From contig JABDGJ010000002.1 of assembly GCA_013286075.1 (NCBI GenBank), positions 12,165-76,164 of the forward strand: DNA of 64,000 bases, given 5' to 3'. Every line of letters begins with the position of its first letter. Position 1 is the stretch's first letter. The notes under the pieces were generated by a model. It was not told where the DNA came from. It worked only from the letters and a program-made list of their open reading frames with translations, and did not search any database. This document shows, piece after piece, positions 1 through 8,955 of the stretch. The translations under genes and the position numbers were made by a program. This DNA is from Chlamydiota bacterium (lineage in GTDB: Bacteria > Chlamydiota > Chlamydiia > Chlamydiales > Parachlamydiaceae).

Positions 1-222
1 TGATCCAGTGTTGGCTATCGGGTTGCTAAAGACGATTAAGTCTTAAGCAGCGCGGAGGAGTTTTTGAGCACGTACTTCTTCGCGAGCAGCTTGTGCTAAA
101 AAACCACCATTAATGACATTAGATTTGCCATTTAATAATTATATCGGATGATTAAAGAGGCCAACCGACATCCTCTGCATGCAATCAATTTTTCATTTCC
201 TAGTCGAAACCTGTACACCCCC
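1..222 (-). ncRNA. ssrA: tmRNA (ssrA), 3' part beyond window edge
   Basis: On the minus strand from 222 the sequence reads GGGGGTGTACAGGTTTCGAC, the conserved tRNA-like 5' end of tmRNA, followed by the GCATGC element (about 173-182) and GGTTGGCCTC (157-166) in the positions seen in other tmRNAs. A tag-like reading frame follows, running from about 129 down to a TAA at 43-45 and ending in QKLLRAA, a hydrophobic/AA-terminated degron typical of trans-translation tags. The tag would be about 26-28 residues, long for a tmRNA; the resume codon (GGC at 127-129 or close by) is not certain. tmRNA with SmpB rescues stalled ribosomes and marks the nascent chain for proteolysis. The 3' half, including the T-arm and acceptor strand, lies outside the window. 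An in-frame TAA at about 139-141 rules out reading the region as one ordinary protein gene. Confidence 0.87.
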
Positions 223-229
223 ATCTCTT

Positions 230-235
230 ATTATA
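230..235 (-). promoter_or_regulatory. -10 element of the tmRNA promoter
   Basis: On the minus strand a perfect TATAAT lies 7 nt before the GGGGG that begins the tmRNA, the spacing expected for a primary-sigma start. No convincing -35 hexamer is seen at 16-18 nt; the upstream DNA is an A-rich run. It drives transcription away from ileS. Confidence 0.6.
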
Positions 236-319
236 TGGTTTGATCAATTTTTTTGCTAGACAAACAGACGTGGACGTAAAGGAGTTAAATCACTATACTT
301 TCTTTATATTTTCTTTACT

Positions 320-3300
320 TTGAGCAAAGTTATGTTTGATGAAGTTCCTTCCTCTTCTTTTAATGAAAGAGAAATAAAAATTTTAAAATTTTGGCAAGAA
401 AATCGATTATTTGAGAAATCAGTTTCCGAAAGGAAGAATTGCCCCTTATTTACCTTTTATGATGGTCCTCCCTTTGCTACCGGATTGCCTCATTATGGGC
501 ATATTTTGGCCGGAACAATCAAAGATGTCGTTTTGCGCTATAAAACAATGAAGAGATTGTATGTTCCTCGCCGATTTGGTTGGGATTGCCACGGTTTGCC
601 TATTGAAAATGAAATTGAAAAGGCGTTTGGTTTGTCTGGAGCCACCGCAATAGAACAGTTTGGTATTGAGCGATTCAATGAAGAATGCCGAAAAATTGTC
701 TTACGTTACACAGAAGAATGGAAAGCAATTGTCAATCGAATGGGGCGATGGGTTGATTTTGATCATGTCTATCGAACCATGGATCGCTCCTTTATGGAAA
801 GTGTATGGTGGGTGTTCAAACAACTGTACGAACAAGGTCTCGTGTATGAAGGGCTAAAAGTCATGCCTTTCTCGGCAAAATTAGGAACCCCCCTTTCTAA
901 TTTTGAAGCTTCAGAAAACTATAAGGAAGTGGACGACCCTTCACTCACTATCGCGTTTCCCTCTCGCGATGATCCAAATCTTTTTTTTCTTGCGTGGACG
1001 ACAACTCCTTGGACTTTGGTTTCGAATTTGGCTCTTATGGTCAATCCACTCATAGAATATACAGAAGTGTTGGACCAAGCCTCAAAACGGCACTTCATTT
1101 TAGCTTCCGCTCGGATTTCTCATTATTATAAAGAATCAGACGAATATACGATTTTGCACACCTTCCCTGGGAGCGAACTCAAAGGAAAAAAATATATTCC
1201 TTTGTTTGATTACTTTATAGAGCATGGATTACAACAAAGCGCTTTTCGAATCATTACGGAAGAGTCGGTTTCTCTTGAAGATGGAACAGGAATAGTCCAT
1301 GCAGCGCCTGCATTTGGCGAAGTCGATTTTTATGCCTGTCAAAAAGAAGGGATAGACCCTGTTTGTCCAGTTGATAACAATGGCCGATTTACAGACGAAA
1401 TTCCATCTTATAAAGGGATGTTTGTCAAAGAGGCGGACAAGGAAATTATTCGACATTTGAAACAAGAAGGGAAGGTTTTTCACCAAGCCACTTGCCATCA
1501 CCGTTATCCGTTTTGCCCACGAACTGATACCCCGCTCATTTACAAAACGATTTGCACTTGGTTTGTCTCGGTAGAACAAATCAAAACACGATTACTTGCT
1601 GCCAATGACCAAATCCATTGGACTCCTCCTCATGTGCAATATGGGAGATTTGGGAAATGGCTAGAAGGAGCGCGAGATTGGGCGATTAGTCGCAATCGGT
1701 ATTGGGGAACGCCAATACCAATCTGGCGGGCTGAAGATGGAGAAGTGATTGTCATAGGAAGTATCCAAGAACTGGAAGAATTGACCGGAACGAAAATGGA
1801 TGATATCCATCGCCATTTCATCGATCATTTGACATTTGAGAAAAAAGGAAAAGTGTTTCGTCGCATTCCTGAAGTATTCGATTGTTGGTTTGAATCAGGT
1901 TCGATGCCTTACGCACAAAATCATTACCCTTTTGAAAATAAAAAGCTTTTTGAAGAAAACTTTCCCGCTGATTTCATTGCCGAAGGATTGGATCAAACAA
2001 GAGGCTGGTTTTATACCTTGATCGTGTTGTCATCCGCATTGTTTAATCAGCCAGCGTTTAAGAATGTCATTGTGAATGGCCTTGTTCTTGCCGAAAACGG
2101 AATGAAGATGTCAAAAAGGCTAAAAAATTATCCCGACCCTGCAGAGGTGATTGAGCAGTATGGGGCTGATGCCATTCGATTGTATTTACTACATAGCCCT
2201 GCTGTGAAAGCCGATGATTTGTCTTTTTCAAAATCGGGAGTAGAACTCATCTTGCGCCACATTCTCATTCCGCTGTGGAATGCGCATCTATTTTTTACGA
2301 CTTACGCAAGAATTTACGAATGGAAGCCGCAACCCTTGCCCAAATCGCTGCTACAACCGATCGATCGGTGGGTTGTATCGCTTATTAATAAATTGGTGCA
2401 TGAGGTAGAACAAGGAATGGATGATTATGACCTTGCAAAGGCTGTACAACCCTTTGTCGGTTTCATTGATCAACTTACCAATTGGTATATACGGCGCTCT
2501 CGCCGCCGTTTTTGGGACGACACCGATTCGCCTGAAAGAGCACAAGCTTTTTCTACCCTCTATTATGTATTGCTCGATCTGACAAAAATCGCGGCTGCTT
2601 ATGTTCCTTTTATTAGTGAATCAATTTACCAAAATATCCGCACTCCAGACATGCCAGAATCGGTCCATCTATGTGATTTTCCTCTATACCAACAAGAAAA
2701 GCGAGATGAACGAATAGAGGCGGAAATGGAAGCAGTGCAAGTAGTCGTAAGTTTGGGGCATAGTTTACGCAAAGAATACAAATATAAAGTGCGCCAACCA
2801 CTGCCTGCAGCTCATATTGTCTCTTCTTCGCCACAGATTCTTTCGTTTTTAGAAGATCAGAAGCATTTAATTGAAGAAGAACTCAACGTAAAGACAGTAA
2901 CGTGTAGTGGAAATGAAAAGTCATTGATCAGTCTCAAAGCGAAACCAAATTTCCGCGTCCTTGGTAAAAAAGTGGGAAAACTCATGCGAAATGCCCAAAT
3001 CGCTATAGAACAATTTACCCAAGAACAACTGCACGATATCATGAATGGAAAAGCGGTCGTTATTGATATAGAAGGGGAATCGATTTCCTTGACTCCAGAA
3101 GATGTACAAGTGGAAAGAGCCGTTCATGAAGGATTGATTGCTGCAAACGAAGGATTAATCACGATTGCATTGGATACGACTTTGACAGAAGAATTGCTCC
3201 GCGAAGGGTTAGTAAGAGAGCTAATTAATAAAGTCAATACAATGAGAAGAGATGCAGGACTTGCAGTCACCGATCGAATTGAAATAGCTTTATCGACCAC

Positions 3301-3448
3301 GGATCGGGTCAAAAAGAGCTACGAAGAATACAAGGAACTGATTTGTCACGAAGTCTTGGCAGTGAAAGTTACGCTTGGTCCTTGCACAGGCGTGGAATGG
3401 GATCTCAACGGAGAACCCACGACCATCGCCATACAATTAGCTCGCTAG
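320..3448 (+). CDS. ileS: isoleucyl-tRNA synthetase
   Basis: Class I aminoacyl-tRNA synthetase charging tRNA-Ile in the cytoplasm. The HIGH-type motif is HYGH at residues 58-61 and the KMSKR motif is at about 596-600. GWDCHGLPIENEIEK just after HIGH has the Cys variant typical of the eukaryote-like IleRS clade, and no C-terminal Cys4 zinc finger is visible, unlike E. coli IleRS. The length of 1042 residues fits the family and the chlamydial enzyme. The start is uncertain: the frame opens with TTG at 320, ATG follows at 332, and the only Shine-Dalgarno-like AAAGGAG (278-284) is too far upstream to decide. The gene is divergent from tmRNA. Identity is secure; membership of the IleS2-like clade is inferred from motifs. 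Confidence 0.97.
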   Translation: MSKVMFDEVPSSSFNEREIKILKFWQENRLFEKSVSERKNCPLFTFYDGPPFATGLPHYGHILAGTIKDVVLRYKTMKRLYVPRRFGWDCHGLPIENEIEKAFGLSGATAIEQFGIERFNEECRKIVLRYTEEWKAIVNRMGRWVDFDHVYRTMDRSFMESVWWVFKQLYEQGLVYEGLKVMPFSAKLGTPLSNFEASENYKEVDDPSLTIAFPSRDDPNLFFLAWTTTPWTLVSNLALMVNPLIEYTEVLDQASKRHFILASARISHYYKESDEYTILHTFPGSELKGKKYIPLFDYFIEHGLQQSAFRIITEESVSLEDGTGIVHAAPAFGEVDFYACQKEGIDPVCPVDNNGRFTDEIPSYKGMFVKEADKEIIRHLKQEGKVFHQATCHHRYPFCPRTDTPLIYKTICTWFVSVEQIKTRLLAANDQIHWTPPHVQYGRFGKWLEGARDWAISRNRYWGTPIPIWRAEDGEVIVIGSIQELEELTGTKMDDIHRHFIDHLTFEKKGKVFRRIPEVFDCWFESGSMPYAQNHYPFENKKLFEENFPADFIAEGLDQTRGWFYTLIVLSSALFNQPAFKNVIVNGLVLAENGMKMSKRLKNYPDPAEVIEQYGADAIRLYLLHSPAVKADDLSFSKSGVELILRHILIPLWNAHLFFTTYARIYEWKPQPLPKSLLQPIDRWVVSLINKLVHEVEQGMDDYDLAKAVQPFVGFIDQLTNWYIRRSRRRFWDDTDSPERAQAFSTLYYVLLDLTKIAAAYVPFISESIYQNIRTPDMPESVHLCDFPLYQQEKRDERIEAEMEAVQVVVSLGHSLRKEYKYKVRQPLPAAHIVSSSPQILSFLEDQKHLIEEELNVKTVTCSGNEKSLISLKAKPNFRVLGKKVGKLMRNAQIAIEQFTQEQLHDIMNGKAVVIDIEGESISLTPEDVQVERAVHEGLIAANEGLITIALDTTLTEELLREGLVRELINKVNTMRRDAGLAVTDRIEIALSTTDRVKKSYEEYKELICHEVLAVKVTLGPCTGVEWDLNGEPTTIAIQLAR

Positions 3449-3484
3449 GAACTAAGGGGTATTTTATCCGATCGCAGATATCTG

Positions 3485-3556
3485 TATAAAGCGATATTCT
3501 CCAATTGGAAGAATCGTATAAGGGAAAAAAGAAAACGTATGTTCGCAATTTTTACC
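3485..3556. repeat. scar of a decayed regulator/membrane-gene cassette
   Basis: Positions 3485-3517 resemble 8941-8974, the 3' end of the XRE regulator gene and its flank (shared TATAAAGCGATA and GGAAGAAT). Positions 3539-3555 repeat the first 17 bases of the gene at 9428 (ATGTTCGCAATTTTTAC). The two pieces lie in the same order as at 8.9-9.4 kb, but about 20 bp apart instead of about 450 bp. The start copied from the 9428 gene runs only to MFAIFTDKEKF and stops. This looks like an internally deleted copy of the regulator/membrane-protein cassette between ileS and the cobQ-like gene. Confidence 0.6.
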
Positions 3557-3609
3557 GATAAAGAGAAGTTTTAGAGGAAAGAGGCTACGAGACGGATAAG
3601 TGAAAGAAT

Positions 3610-5112
3610 ATGCTTTTAAAACCAATTATGATTGTAGGGACAAGCTCGAATGCAGGTAAAACCACTCTTGTGGCTGGTCTTTGTCGTGCTTTTGCGAATA
3701 AAGGCATTAAAACAACTCCTTTCAAATCACAAAATATGTCTCTTAATAGCTTCGCCACTTTGCATGGAGAAGAAATTGCCCGTTCAACTGCGGTGCAAGC
3801 CTTTGCGGCCAGACAAGAACCTTCCATTCATATGAATCCAATTCTTTTAAAGCCAAAAAGTGACACGGAGTCACAAATCATTTTTCATGGAAAAGTGGTC
3901 GGAGACGCAAATGCAAAAGAGTTTTTTTTCTCTTCAGAATGGTATCAAAAGAAGTTTCAAACAATTCAAACATCGATAAAGGCGCTTCATGAATCATATG
4001 ATTTGATCATTGCAGAAGGTGCGGGAAGTTGTGCTGAGCCAAATTTTCGATCAAATGATCTTGTCAACATGGGAATGGCTGATTTATTAGATGCTGATGT
4101 TTATCTGGTTGTTGATATTGATAAAGGAGGTGTTTTCGCTGACATTTTAGGGACTTTGCAAATTTTAGAATTAAGAGGACCTGGAGATAGAAAACGGATC
4201 AAAGGGATCATTATCAATAAATTTCGAGGAGACAAAGAAGTTCTTCAATCGGCCATTGATTTTATTGTTGCACATACCAAAATCCCCATAATTGGAGTGG
4301 TTCCTTATATTCATGATCTTTACTTAGAAGAGGAAGATCGAATCAAAATTTATCCTTGTCAAAATCCTGAAATTGATATCGCTGTGATCTATCTTCCTCA
4401 TATTTCAAACTCAAGTGATTTTAATCCCCTATGTACTGAAACAAATGTACAAGTGCGATTTGTTCGCTCCCCCGACCTTTTAGGATCTCCTGATTTGATT
4501 ATTATTCCAGGGACGAAAAATACTATTTGGGATTTGTCTTACATTCGGAAAATTGGCTGGGAAAAAATTCTTCTTACTCTTGTTCCTACAACACCTGTGA
4601 TGGGAATCTGCGGAGGATTTGAGATGATGGGAAAATCTTTGTATGATCCAAATTGCATCGAATCGGATCTTATGCAAATTTCTGGCTTTGGATTTTTTGA
4701 TTTTATTGTCCGGTTCAAAAAAGATAAAAAAGTGAGTCAGGTCAACTATCGTCTTACTTTAAATAACATTTTTAAAAATGCTGGAGAAATTTCAGGTTAT
4801 GAAATTCATTGTGGAGAAGTGGAATATGGAAAAAATGATATTCCACTTTTTGTTTCGGATCATGGTTATGACGGAGCACTTTCTAATGAACCTCTTGTTT
4901 TTGGAACGTTTGTCCACGACATCTTCAAAAATCCCGTATTTACCCGCTCTCTCATTAATTATCTAAGAGATAAAAAAAAACTCCCTCCCTTGAACTCTCC
5001 CTTAACTGATGCGAACGACGATTTTGAGAAGCAATGTAACTACTTAGCAAGCATTCTTGAAGGAAGCTGCTCCATTCAATTACAATATGATGAGACTTCC
5101 GTTTTATGTTAA
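3610..5112 (+). CDS. cobQ: cobyric acid synthase-like glutamine amidotransferase (CobQ/CbiP)
   Basis: This resembles CobQ/CbiP, which amidates adenosyl-cobyrinic acid a,c-diamide using glutamine and ATP. The N-terminal dethiobiotin-synthetase-like ATPase has the P-loop GTSSNAGKTTL at residues 10-20 and the CobQ signature KSQNMSLNS just after it. The C-terminal class I amidotransferase has its nucleophile in GICGGFEMMG (Cys334) and a His in GTFVHDIF (His436). At 500 residues it has full CobQ length and no visible breaks. No other cobalamin gene lies in the window, so it may be part of a scattered pathway, a salvage branch, or a repurposed amidotransferase. The next gene overlaps its last codons. 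The ribosome binding site is weak. Confidence 0.85.
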   Translation: MLLKPIMIVGTSSNAGKTTLVAGLCRAFANKGIKTTPFKSQNMSLNSFATLHGEEIARSTAVQAFAARQEPSIHMNPILLKPKSDTESQIIFHGKVVGDANAKEFFFSSEWYQKKFQTIQTSIKALHESYDLIIAEGAGSCAEPNFRSNDLVNMGMADLLDADVYLVVDIDKGGVFADILGTLQILELRGPGDRKRIKGIIINKFRGDKEVLQSAIDFIVAHTKIPIIGVVPYIHDLYLEEEDRIKIYPCQNPEIDIAVIYLPHISNSSDFNPLCTETNVQVRFVRSPDLLGSPDLIIIPGTKNTIWDLSYIRKIGWEKILLTLVPTTPVMGICGGFEMMGKSLYDPNCIESDLMQISGFGFFDFIVRFKKDKKVSQVNYRLTLNNIFKNAGEISGYEIHCGEVEYGKNDIPLFVSDHGYDGALSNEPLVFGTFVHDIFKNPVFTRSLINYLRDKKKLPPLNSPLTDANDDFEKQCNYLASILEGSCSIQLQYDETSVLC

Positions 5113-5585
5113 AAAAAACCAGCTATTTTTTCTCAATTTTGGTTCTTTTTTCTTGCTTTTCGCAAATAAGGCAGGTGTATGGGTATGATAGCCAGTTTTC
5201 TGACCATAAAAGCATTTATCTTAAAACCTCATGTAGTATCACAAATCTTGCACAAACGGCTATATGGTTGAATGAAGAGAAACTGGTTATTGGAAGATGG
5301 GATGGAACAATTACCATTTTTTCCTATAAAGATTCTCTTTCTATTTTACAAGCTTTAGAATTTTACAATTTTTTATAAGCAAATCATATGCTGATTCATC
5401 TCAGGAATTCACCTTCACCTCTTGGAGAACCTTGCTGGAAAGCTCTGATCCGGAAAAGCCTTTTTTCTGAACCTTGAGTGGCTCAATTCCTTCTGGCCGA
5501 GGATTATTTCTTAACTTATCAATTCGATCAAATAGTAATTTCTTATTCTTTAAGGGATAGACTTACGTTTGTTTTGGTTAGTTGA
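5106..5585 (+). pseudogene. broken exported beta-propeller (WD40-like) gene
   Basis: The first frame (5106-5378) overlaps the end of cobQ and gives 90 residues: a signal peptide (hydrophobic to about residue 23, then VYGYDS) followed by blade-like text LNEEKLVIGRWDGTITIF. It ends early at a TAA. Coding-like sequence resumes in another frame (5381-5470) and again in the first frame (about 5478-5585), where VAQFLLAEDYFLTY and VISYSL again look like WD-type strands. At least two frame changes would therefore be needed to read one protein. I interpret it as a decaying secreted beta-propeller gene; the blade assignment rests on pattern only. Its tail runs into the 3' end of the opposing gene. Confidence 0.5.
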
Positions 5586-6829
5586 AGTTTTATGTTTTCT
5601 ACACTAATGTTAATGAGGTCTTTTACTCTTGTTGATTCTGGTTCGGGGAAATCGCGGCGACTATTTTTAATAAAAAAAAGATCGTGTTGTAAAAAACTGT
5701 ACTCTTTTTCTATGGAGGTGGGGAGAATTCCTCCGCCTTGCAGGTAACCTAACTCAAAGAGATTGATCACAATTTTTATTTCTTCTTCTGTCAGTAGTTC
5801 CTTTTTGGAGACAGCTTGGTTTTCGTGTAAGAAATATTGGAATCGATTAAGAGTTAAAGATAAAATGTATTTACAAACATCTTTGGTTGGCAACCCTTGT
5901 ACTTCTCCTTCAGAATCAAAACTAAAATATAAACGATCTGGATTTACGAGAGAAAATTGTTTAGTTTTATGGTCGTAGAATGTGTGAATCGTTTTAATAT
6001 CATCATAGGCTAATCCTATTAGATGCTCATGGGCTTTCATTTTTTGAAGAACATGTTCGGTATAGGCTTGAAGTTTTTCAATATCGATTCCACTCTTAGG
6101 TTGATAAGTCAATTCTTCGATTGCACTGTTTAAATCTTTCCTCATTGCTTCTTCAGCATCTTTGGGGAAGGATTGTTTTTTATTAGGAAGATAAGTGTGA
6201 AGTTTTGCGAGACCTGTTCCAGAAGATTGAACAGCTTTACATAATTCTTCGAATGCTTCCTTTCTTGCTTTAGAACCTATTTGATATTGGCCCACTTGAA
6301 TGAAATATTGTTGAATAGACATTCCCTTAACAGGGGTCTCTAAAACTAAAAAATACCTATTTTCATTAATAAAACATTGCCCAAACGCACAGATTTTAGG
6401 ACACTCTACTTCTTTCACTTCCCTCATGAGAGAAAGACCAAAAATTTCAGGAAGATAGTGTTTAGAATCATAAGGGAATATTTTAAGAAAAAATTGCACC
6501 TCTTCCGTTTCTTCAGTTTGAATTGAATACACCTCACTACCAGACCAGCCTCTTTGTTCAGAACTGCCATAAAGAATAAGGTTTTCTATCCCTGTCGTTT
6601 TTTGTACAAATTGCGTAACCGTTGCTTCTTTTCCATCTCTATGAGAATAGTCGCTAAAAGTGGCTATTAAGATTTCATTTGCTTGTTCTTTTGACAACAC
6701 TCCTTTCTGAAATTTTTTACTAATTTCAATGGCTACTTCATATTCCTGGTCTATATTTTTAGACACAAAAGAGGCAGCTTCGGCGATATTCAAAATACAT
6801 ATGAGGGAGGAAATAAGGATAAATTTCAT
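5543..6829 (-). CDS. exported kinase-fold (APH-like) protein, probably a pseudoenzyme
   Basis: 428 residues with a clear signal peptide (hydrophobic core 4-15, likely cleavage after AEA near residue 18). The arrangement suggests an aminoglycoside-phosphotransferase/choline-kinase fold: a glycine-containing loop GSSEQRGWSGSEV, a strand with Lys (FFLKIFPY), a hinge-like FLVLETPVKGMSIQQYF, a GTGLAKLHTY helix, and a segment GLAYDDIKTIHTFYD where HGDxxxxN would be expected. The catalytic HxD and Asn and the following metal-binding Asp are not recognisable, so activity is doubtful. It is the last gene of a three-gene operon with the dioxygenase (12 bp gap) and the NlpC/P60 hydrolase. All three appear exported, so the product may act in the periplasm or outside the cell. 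The function is unknown; the fold is inferred from motif order. Confidence 0.55.
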   Translation of the reverse strand: MKFILISSLICILNIAEAASFVSKNIDQEYEVAIEISKKFQKGVLSKEQANEILIATFSDYSHRDGKEATVTQFVQKTTGIENLILYGSSEQRGWSGSEVYSIQTEETEEVQFFLKIFPYDSKHYLPEIFGLSLMREVKEVECPKICAFGQCFINENRYFLVLETPVKGMSIQQYFIQVGQYQIGSKARKEAFEELCKAVQSSGTGLAKLHTYLPNKKQSFPKDAEEAMRKDLNSAIEELTYQPKSGIDIEKLQAYTEHVLQKMKAHEHLIGLAYDDIKTIHTFYDHKTKQFSLVNPDRLYFSFDSEGEVQGLPTKDVCKYILSLTLNRFQYFLHENQAVSKKELLTEEEIKIVINLFELGYLQGGGILPTSIEKEYSFLQHDLFFIKNSRRDFPEPESTRVKDLINISVENIKLQLTKTNVSLSLKE

Positions 6830-6841
6830 GCAACTCCAATT

Positions 6842-7990
6842 TTAATCAAAAGTAAATCCGAGCAAAGACTCTCCAACAGGTGTCAATGTAATCTTTGGTT
6901 GAATGTAATTGGGGTCTTCAAGATACTGTTCAAGGTCTTGAGCTATATGATCTTTCGTATATTTCAGTTCTGGATAGCTTGGGTTGTGACCAGTTGCAAC
7001 TCCTTTTGTATAGGCTTCTTTTCTAAGAATTCTCCCTTCATTCGTTAATCTAGATTTTGGAACATAGCACACGTAACCAACCATTCGGACTTTCGGACGA
7101 TCACTATATGGTCTATCTTTGGTTGCATGTTGATTCCAATGCACAGTCCTCGAGTCCCACAAAATGAGAGAGCCGCGGGGGGCAGTGATATGCTTCATAC
7201 AATACGAATTTCCAGATTCATCTTCACGACTCTCAAAGAACTCTTTTAAGAATTTCTTTCTTGCTTTTGATCTTTCCTCCCGAGGGATTTCCATCGCACT
7301 AATTGTTTCTAGTTGAGGGGCAAATTCAGTGAATCTAAGATGAGATTTTGGGATGCAATAAAATCCTCCATCACCATCGGAAGATTCTTCAAATAAAAAC
7401 TGCCCTTGAATAGTATAAGGTTGTGTTTTTAGCGATGATTCACTTACAAAATCGTCGGGTGGATTATTGTTATGTGCAGCATTGTCTTCTCGCCGTAAAA
7501 TTCCTTGATCGACATGCGGCCAAGGATCAATACGACCTTCTCTTATTTCGGGAGGACACATAAAAGATATTCCATCCATACTTACAATAAGATCACTTGT
7601 GTTCCATATGTTGCCAAAAATATTTACAATGCGAGGATCTTGTCTTAAGTCCCACATGACCTGAATTTGACCAGCAGGTCCTGCAAAAATGCCCACTGTG
7701 TTATGCATCGGAAATGCTTCTGCCCAATTCCCTCTCTCTTCCATTCTACAATTTGGCCATGCCTTTTCAATAAATTCATGCCAGATACGTTGGTATAATA
7801 CTTCTGTTTCTGGGATTGAAAGTACTTGAGGAATGATGCAGTATCCAAATTCTTCCAAATCTCTGAGATAAGAAAGAGGGGAGAGATTTGGAGTATTTAT
7901 AGGGCTGGTGTCGTCTGTCGAAGTCATTGCGTGTATAAGCATAGGAATTACTGCTAAAAAACCGGTTAAAAATAAATAAGCGCGCTTCAT
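6842..7990 (-). CDS. exported phytanoyl-CoA dioxygenase (PhyH) family protein
   Basis: An Fe(II)/2-oxoglutarate-dependent dioxygenase of the PhyH superfamily, 382 residues. The facial triad is visible as HVD (His159, Asp161 in DPWPHVDQG) and His284 in DSRTVHWNQ, with Arg candidates for 2-oxoglutarate binding around 299-302. The start MKRAYLFLTGFLAVIPMLIHA is a signal peptide, unusual because this family is generally cytoplasmic and depends on 2-oxoglutarate. The start is 2 nt downstream of the NlpC/P60 stop, and the next gene begins 12 nt after its own stop, so the three are co-transcribed. The substrate is unknown. An envelope or host hydroxylation role is a guess from export and neighbours. 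Confidence 0.85.
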   Translation of the reverse strand: MKRAYLFLTGFLAVIPMLIHAMTSTDDTSPINTPNLSPLSYLRDLEEFGYCIIPQVLSIPETEVLYQRIWHEFIEKAWPNCRMEERGNWAEAFPMHNTVGIFAGPAGQIQVMWDLRQDPRIVNIFGNIWNTSDLIVSMDGISFMCPPEIREGRIDPWPHVDQGILRREDNAAHNNNPPDDFVSESSLKTQPYTIQGQFLFEESSDGDGGFYCIPKSHLRFTEFAPQLETISAMEIPREERSKARKKFLKEFFESREDESGNSYCMKHITAPRGSLILWDSRTVHWNQHATKDRPYSDRPKVRMVGYVCYVPKSRLTNEGRILRKEAYTKGVATGHNPSYPELKYTKDHIAQDLEQYLEDPNYIQPKITLTPVGESLLGFTFD

Positions 7991-7992
7991 TG

Positions 7993-8856
7993 TTATGTTT
8001 CCTTACCTGTCGTTTTTTTTAATTTACGAGCTGCCCGGTACAACCACTTCCCTGAACCATTCCATTCTGGATCCGATAGCTTGCTAATGTGGATATAAGG
8101 AGCATTTTCGGCAACTGTTGCATGAATAAATTTATCAGACCCGATATACATTCCTACGTGCCGAACTTTATCTTCGCTTAAGCCAAAAAATAGCAAGTCA
8201 CCGGGTAACATATAATCGATCTCAATCGGAGTTACACCTTCCCATTTTACTTGATCCTTAGCATCTCTTGGAAGATATACACCCATTTGACGATACAGCA
8301 TTTGAACAAAGCCAGAACAGTCATATCCGAAACTAGAACGACCTCCCCATGTATAAGGCAATCCTAGAAATTGTAGGCTATATGAGGGAAGTTGATCGCG
8401 ACGGAGGGGAATCTCATGCAAAATAATGTCACCTCGTTGGATGAATGCCTCGCGACCATCTACCGTGAGAACCTTAATCCAACGACCATTGTCATTTCCT
8501 AGGTCAATCACTCTTAACATACTTTCAAATGGAATTGTCAGCAGGGGACCATAGATCGTATCGGGTGTGTGATAGAGATGTGCCATACAACGATTGACCT
8601 TTGCTGTGGTATAAGAATTTGCATAAAAATCATTTTCTTGGTGACAAAGCTGATCACTCTTAATCCAGCCCTGATAGTGGTCTACTGTTGTTTCGATTTT
8701 TGTCCAATGAGAGTTTTCTTCGATTACTTTTACTTGCTCTGAGAAATAGGCTTGAGACACAACCTCAGATAAATTTTCAGGAACTTCTCTCATATTAGTA
8801 ACGGGAACGTTTATGTAATGAAACAAAAGTGTAGAGGCTAAAAATATACAATTCAT
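7993..8856 (-). CDS. NlpC/P60 cysteine peptidase with SH3-like domains
   Basis: 287 residues with two N-terminal SH3b-like segments (about 25-70 and 80-150) and a C-terminal NlpC/P60 domain. The catalytic Cys180 is in YDCSGFVQ, with His233 in VRHVGMYIG and a third polar residue at His245 (FIHAT). The layout matches YkfC-type gamma-D-Glu-diaminopimelate peptidases that trim peptidoglycan stem peptides. A related NlpC/P60 enzyme is known in Chlamydia trachomatis, where it degrades septal peptidoglycan. The N-terminus is hydrophobic and short (MNCIFLASTLLFHY), compatible with export. It is the first gene of the exported three-gene operon. Confidence 0.9.
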   Translation of the reverse strand: MNCIFLASTLLFHYINVPVTNMREVPENLSEVVSQAYFSEQVKVIEENSHWTKIETTVDHYQGWIKSDQLCHQENDFYANSYTTAKVNRCMAHLYHTPDTIYGPLLTIPFESMLRVIDLGNDNGRWIKVLTVDGREAFIQRGDIILHEIPLRRDQLPSYSLQFLGLPYTWGGRSSFGYDCSGFVQMLYRQMGVYLPRDAKDQVKWEGVTPIEIDYMLPGDLLFFGLSEDKVRHVGMYIGSDKFIHATVAENAPYIHISKLSDPEWNGSGKWLYRAARKLKKTTGKET

Positions 8857-8955
8857 CTTGTGCTCCCCGTTTTTGCTGTGAATCTTATCTTGGAAATCGA
8901 ATCCTGTACAAGATTGTTTTTGATTATGTCTTGGATTTGTTATAAAGCGATACTC

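Noticed and set aside
43..180. A minus-strand protein gene with one premature stop
   Set aside because: The surrounding bases match tmRNA landmarks; the coding-like part is the tmRNA tag.
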